Shown here in pieces: positions 13,213 through 13,265 of a DNA stretch of 13,265 nucleotides. The notes below the pieces were generated by a model, which searched no databases, was not told where the DNA came from, and was given only the letters and a program-made list of their open reading frames with translations. Position 1 is the stretch's first letter. Each line of letters opens with the position of its first letter. Made by a program: the position numbers and the translations under genes. The stretch covers positions 1 through 13,265 of the forward strand of contig CALCEA010000033.1 of NCBI GenBank assembly GCA_937900675.1, in the 5' to 3' direction. Origin of the DNA: an uncultured Chitinophagaceae bacterium. Its GTDB lineage: Bacteria; Bacteroidota; Bacteroidia; Chitinophagales; Chitinophagaceae.

Positions 13213-13215
13213 CGC

Positions 13216-13265
13216 ATGCTAGCATTTAACGCACAACAAGTTGCCCTGATGATTCAAGGAAAAGT
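13216..13265 (+). CDS. lpxD: Start of UDP-3-O-acylglucosamine N-acyltransferase, 3' truncated by the window
   Basis: Sixteen codons are visible from ATG 13216: MLAFNAQQVALMIQGK, then the window ends in a partial codon. The pattern of a short strand, 'AQQVALMIQGKV' and an expected 'GD/GN' next is the usual N-terminal uridine-binding domain of LpxD, which adds the N-linked acyl chain in lipid A synthesis. Position directly after the HD hydrolase supports this, since the same order is common in Bacteroidota. The call rests on few residues plus context. Its 3-base separation from the preceding stop implies co-transcription with the HD gene. Confidence 0.62.
   Translation, partial: MLAFNAQQVALMIQGK

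Noticed and set aside
1..13265. Mobile element, CRISPR array, phage or defence system
   Set aside because: No transposase, integrase, spaced repeats, cas genes or toxin-antitoxin pair could be found; genes and spacing are those of ordinary chromosomal housekeeping DNA.

Overview
The window is A+T-rich chromosomal DNA from a member of the Bacteroidota, most likely the Chitinophagales/Sphingobacteriia side of the phylum (the family is a guess). The evidence is a type IX secretion C-terminal sorting domain at the left edge, repeated TAnnTTTG '-7' promoter boxes with no Shine-Dalgarno sequences before the starts, a single-chain (alpha2-type) glycyl-tRNA synthetase, a Bacteroidota-style ClpP, and an HD-hydrolase gene followed directly by lpxD. 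Nearly everything is housekeeping. I see no insertion sequence, prophage, CRISPR array or defence island, and no gene looks broken.

Layout. 1-939 (+): the tail of a T9SS-exported protein and a flavin reductase of the ferredoxin-NADP reductase family. 936-3216 (-): an apparent unit dtd, MazG-like pyrophosphohydrolase, glyS, whose stop codon overlaps the stop of the flavin reductase. 3284-5244 (+): a 14-helix oligosaccharide flippase translationally coupled (TAATG) to free methionine-(R)-sulfoxide reductase. 5298-5379: tRNA-Leu(UAG) with its own promoter and terminator. 5469-9724 (+): trigger factor with its own promoter and terminator, then two tandem clpP genes, clpX and a 49-codon ORF of unknown function. 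9725-9953: a cluster of hairpins separating this unit from leftward genes. 9954-11844 (-): a 92-aa conserved-type unknown, a PhnP-like metallo-beta-lactamase-fold hydrolase and a membrane-anchored helix-hairpin-helix protein. 11965-13212 (+): an HD-superfamily phosphohydrolase, then the first 16 codons of lpxD.

How the genes work together. Trigger factor, ClpP1, ClpP2 and ClpX form a protein-folding and degradation block. dtd and glyS are both aminoacyl-tRNA quality or supply functions; the MazG-like enzyme and the HD protein point to nucleotide clean-up. The flippase and lpxD belong to envelope glycan and lipid A synthesis.

The most notable signals are non-coding. A near-consensus sigma-54 (-24/-12) promoter lies between the tig terminator and clpP1. 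A three-hairpin array with a 16-nt direct repeat lies downstream of the clp operon. Several -7 boxes sit so close to the start codons that very short or absent 5' leaders are predicted. Two real genes appear to start at TTG, while two other apparent TTG starts are better explained as promoter sequence.
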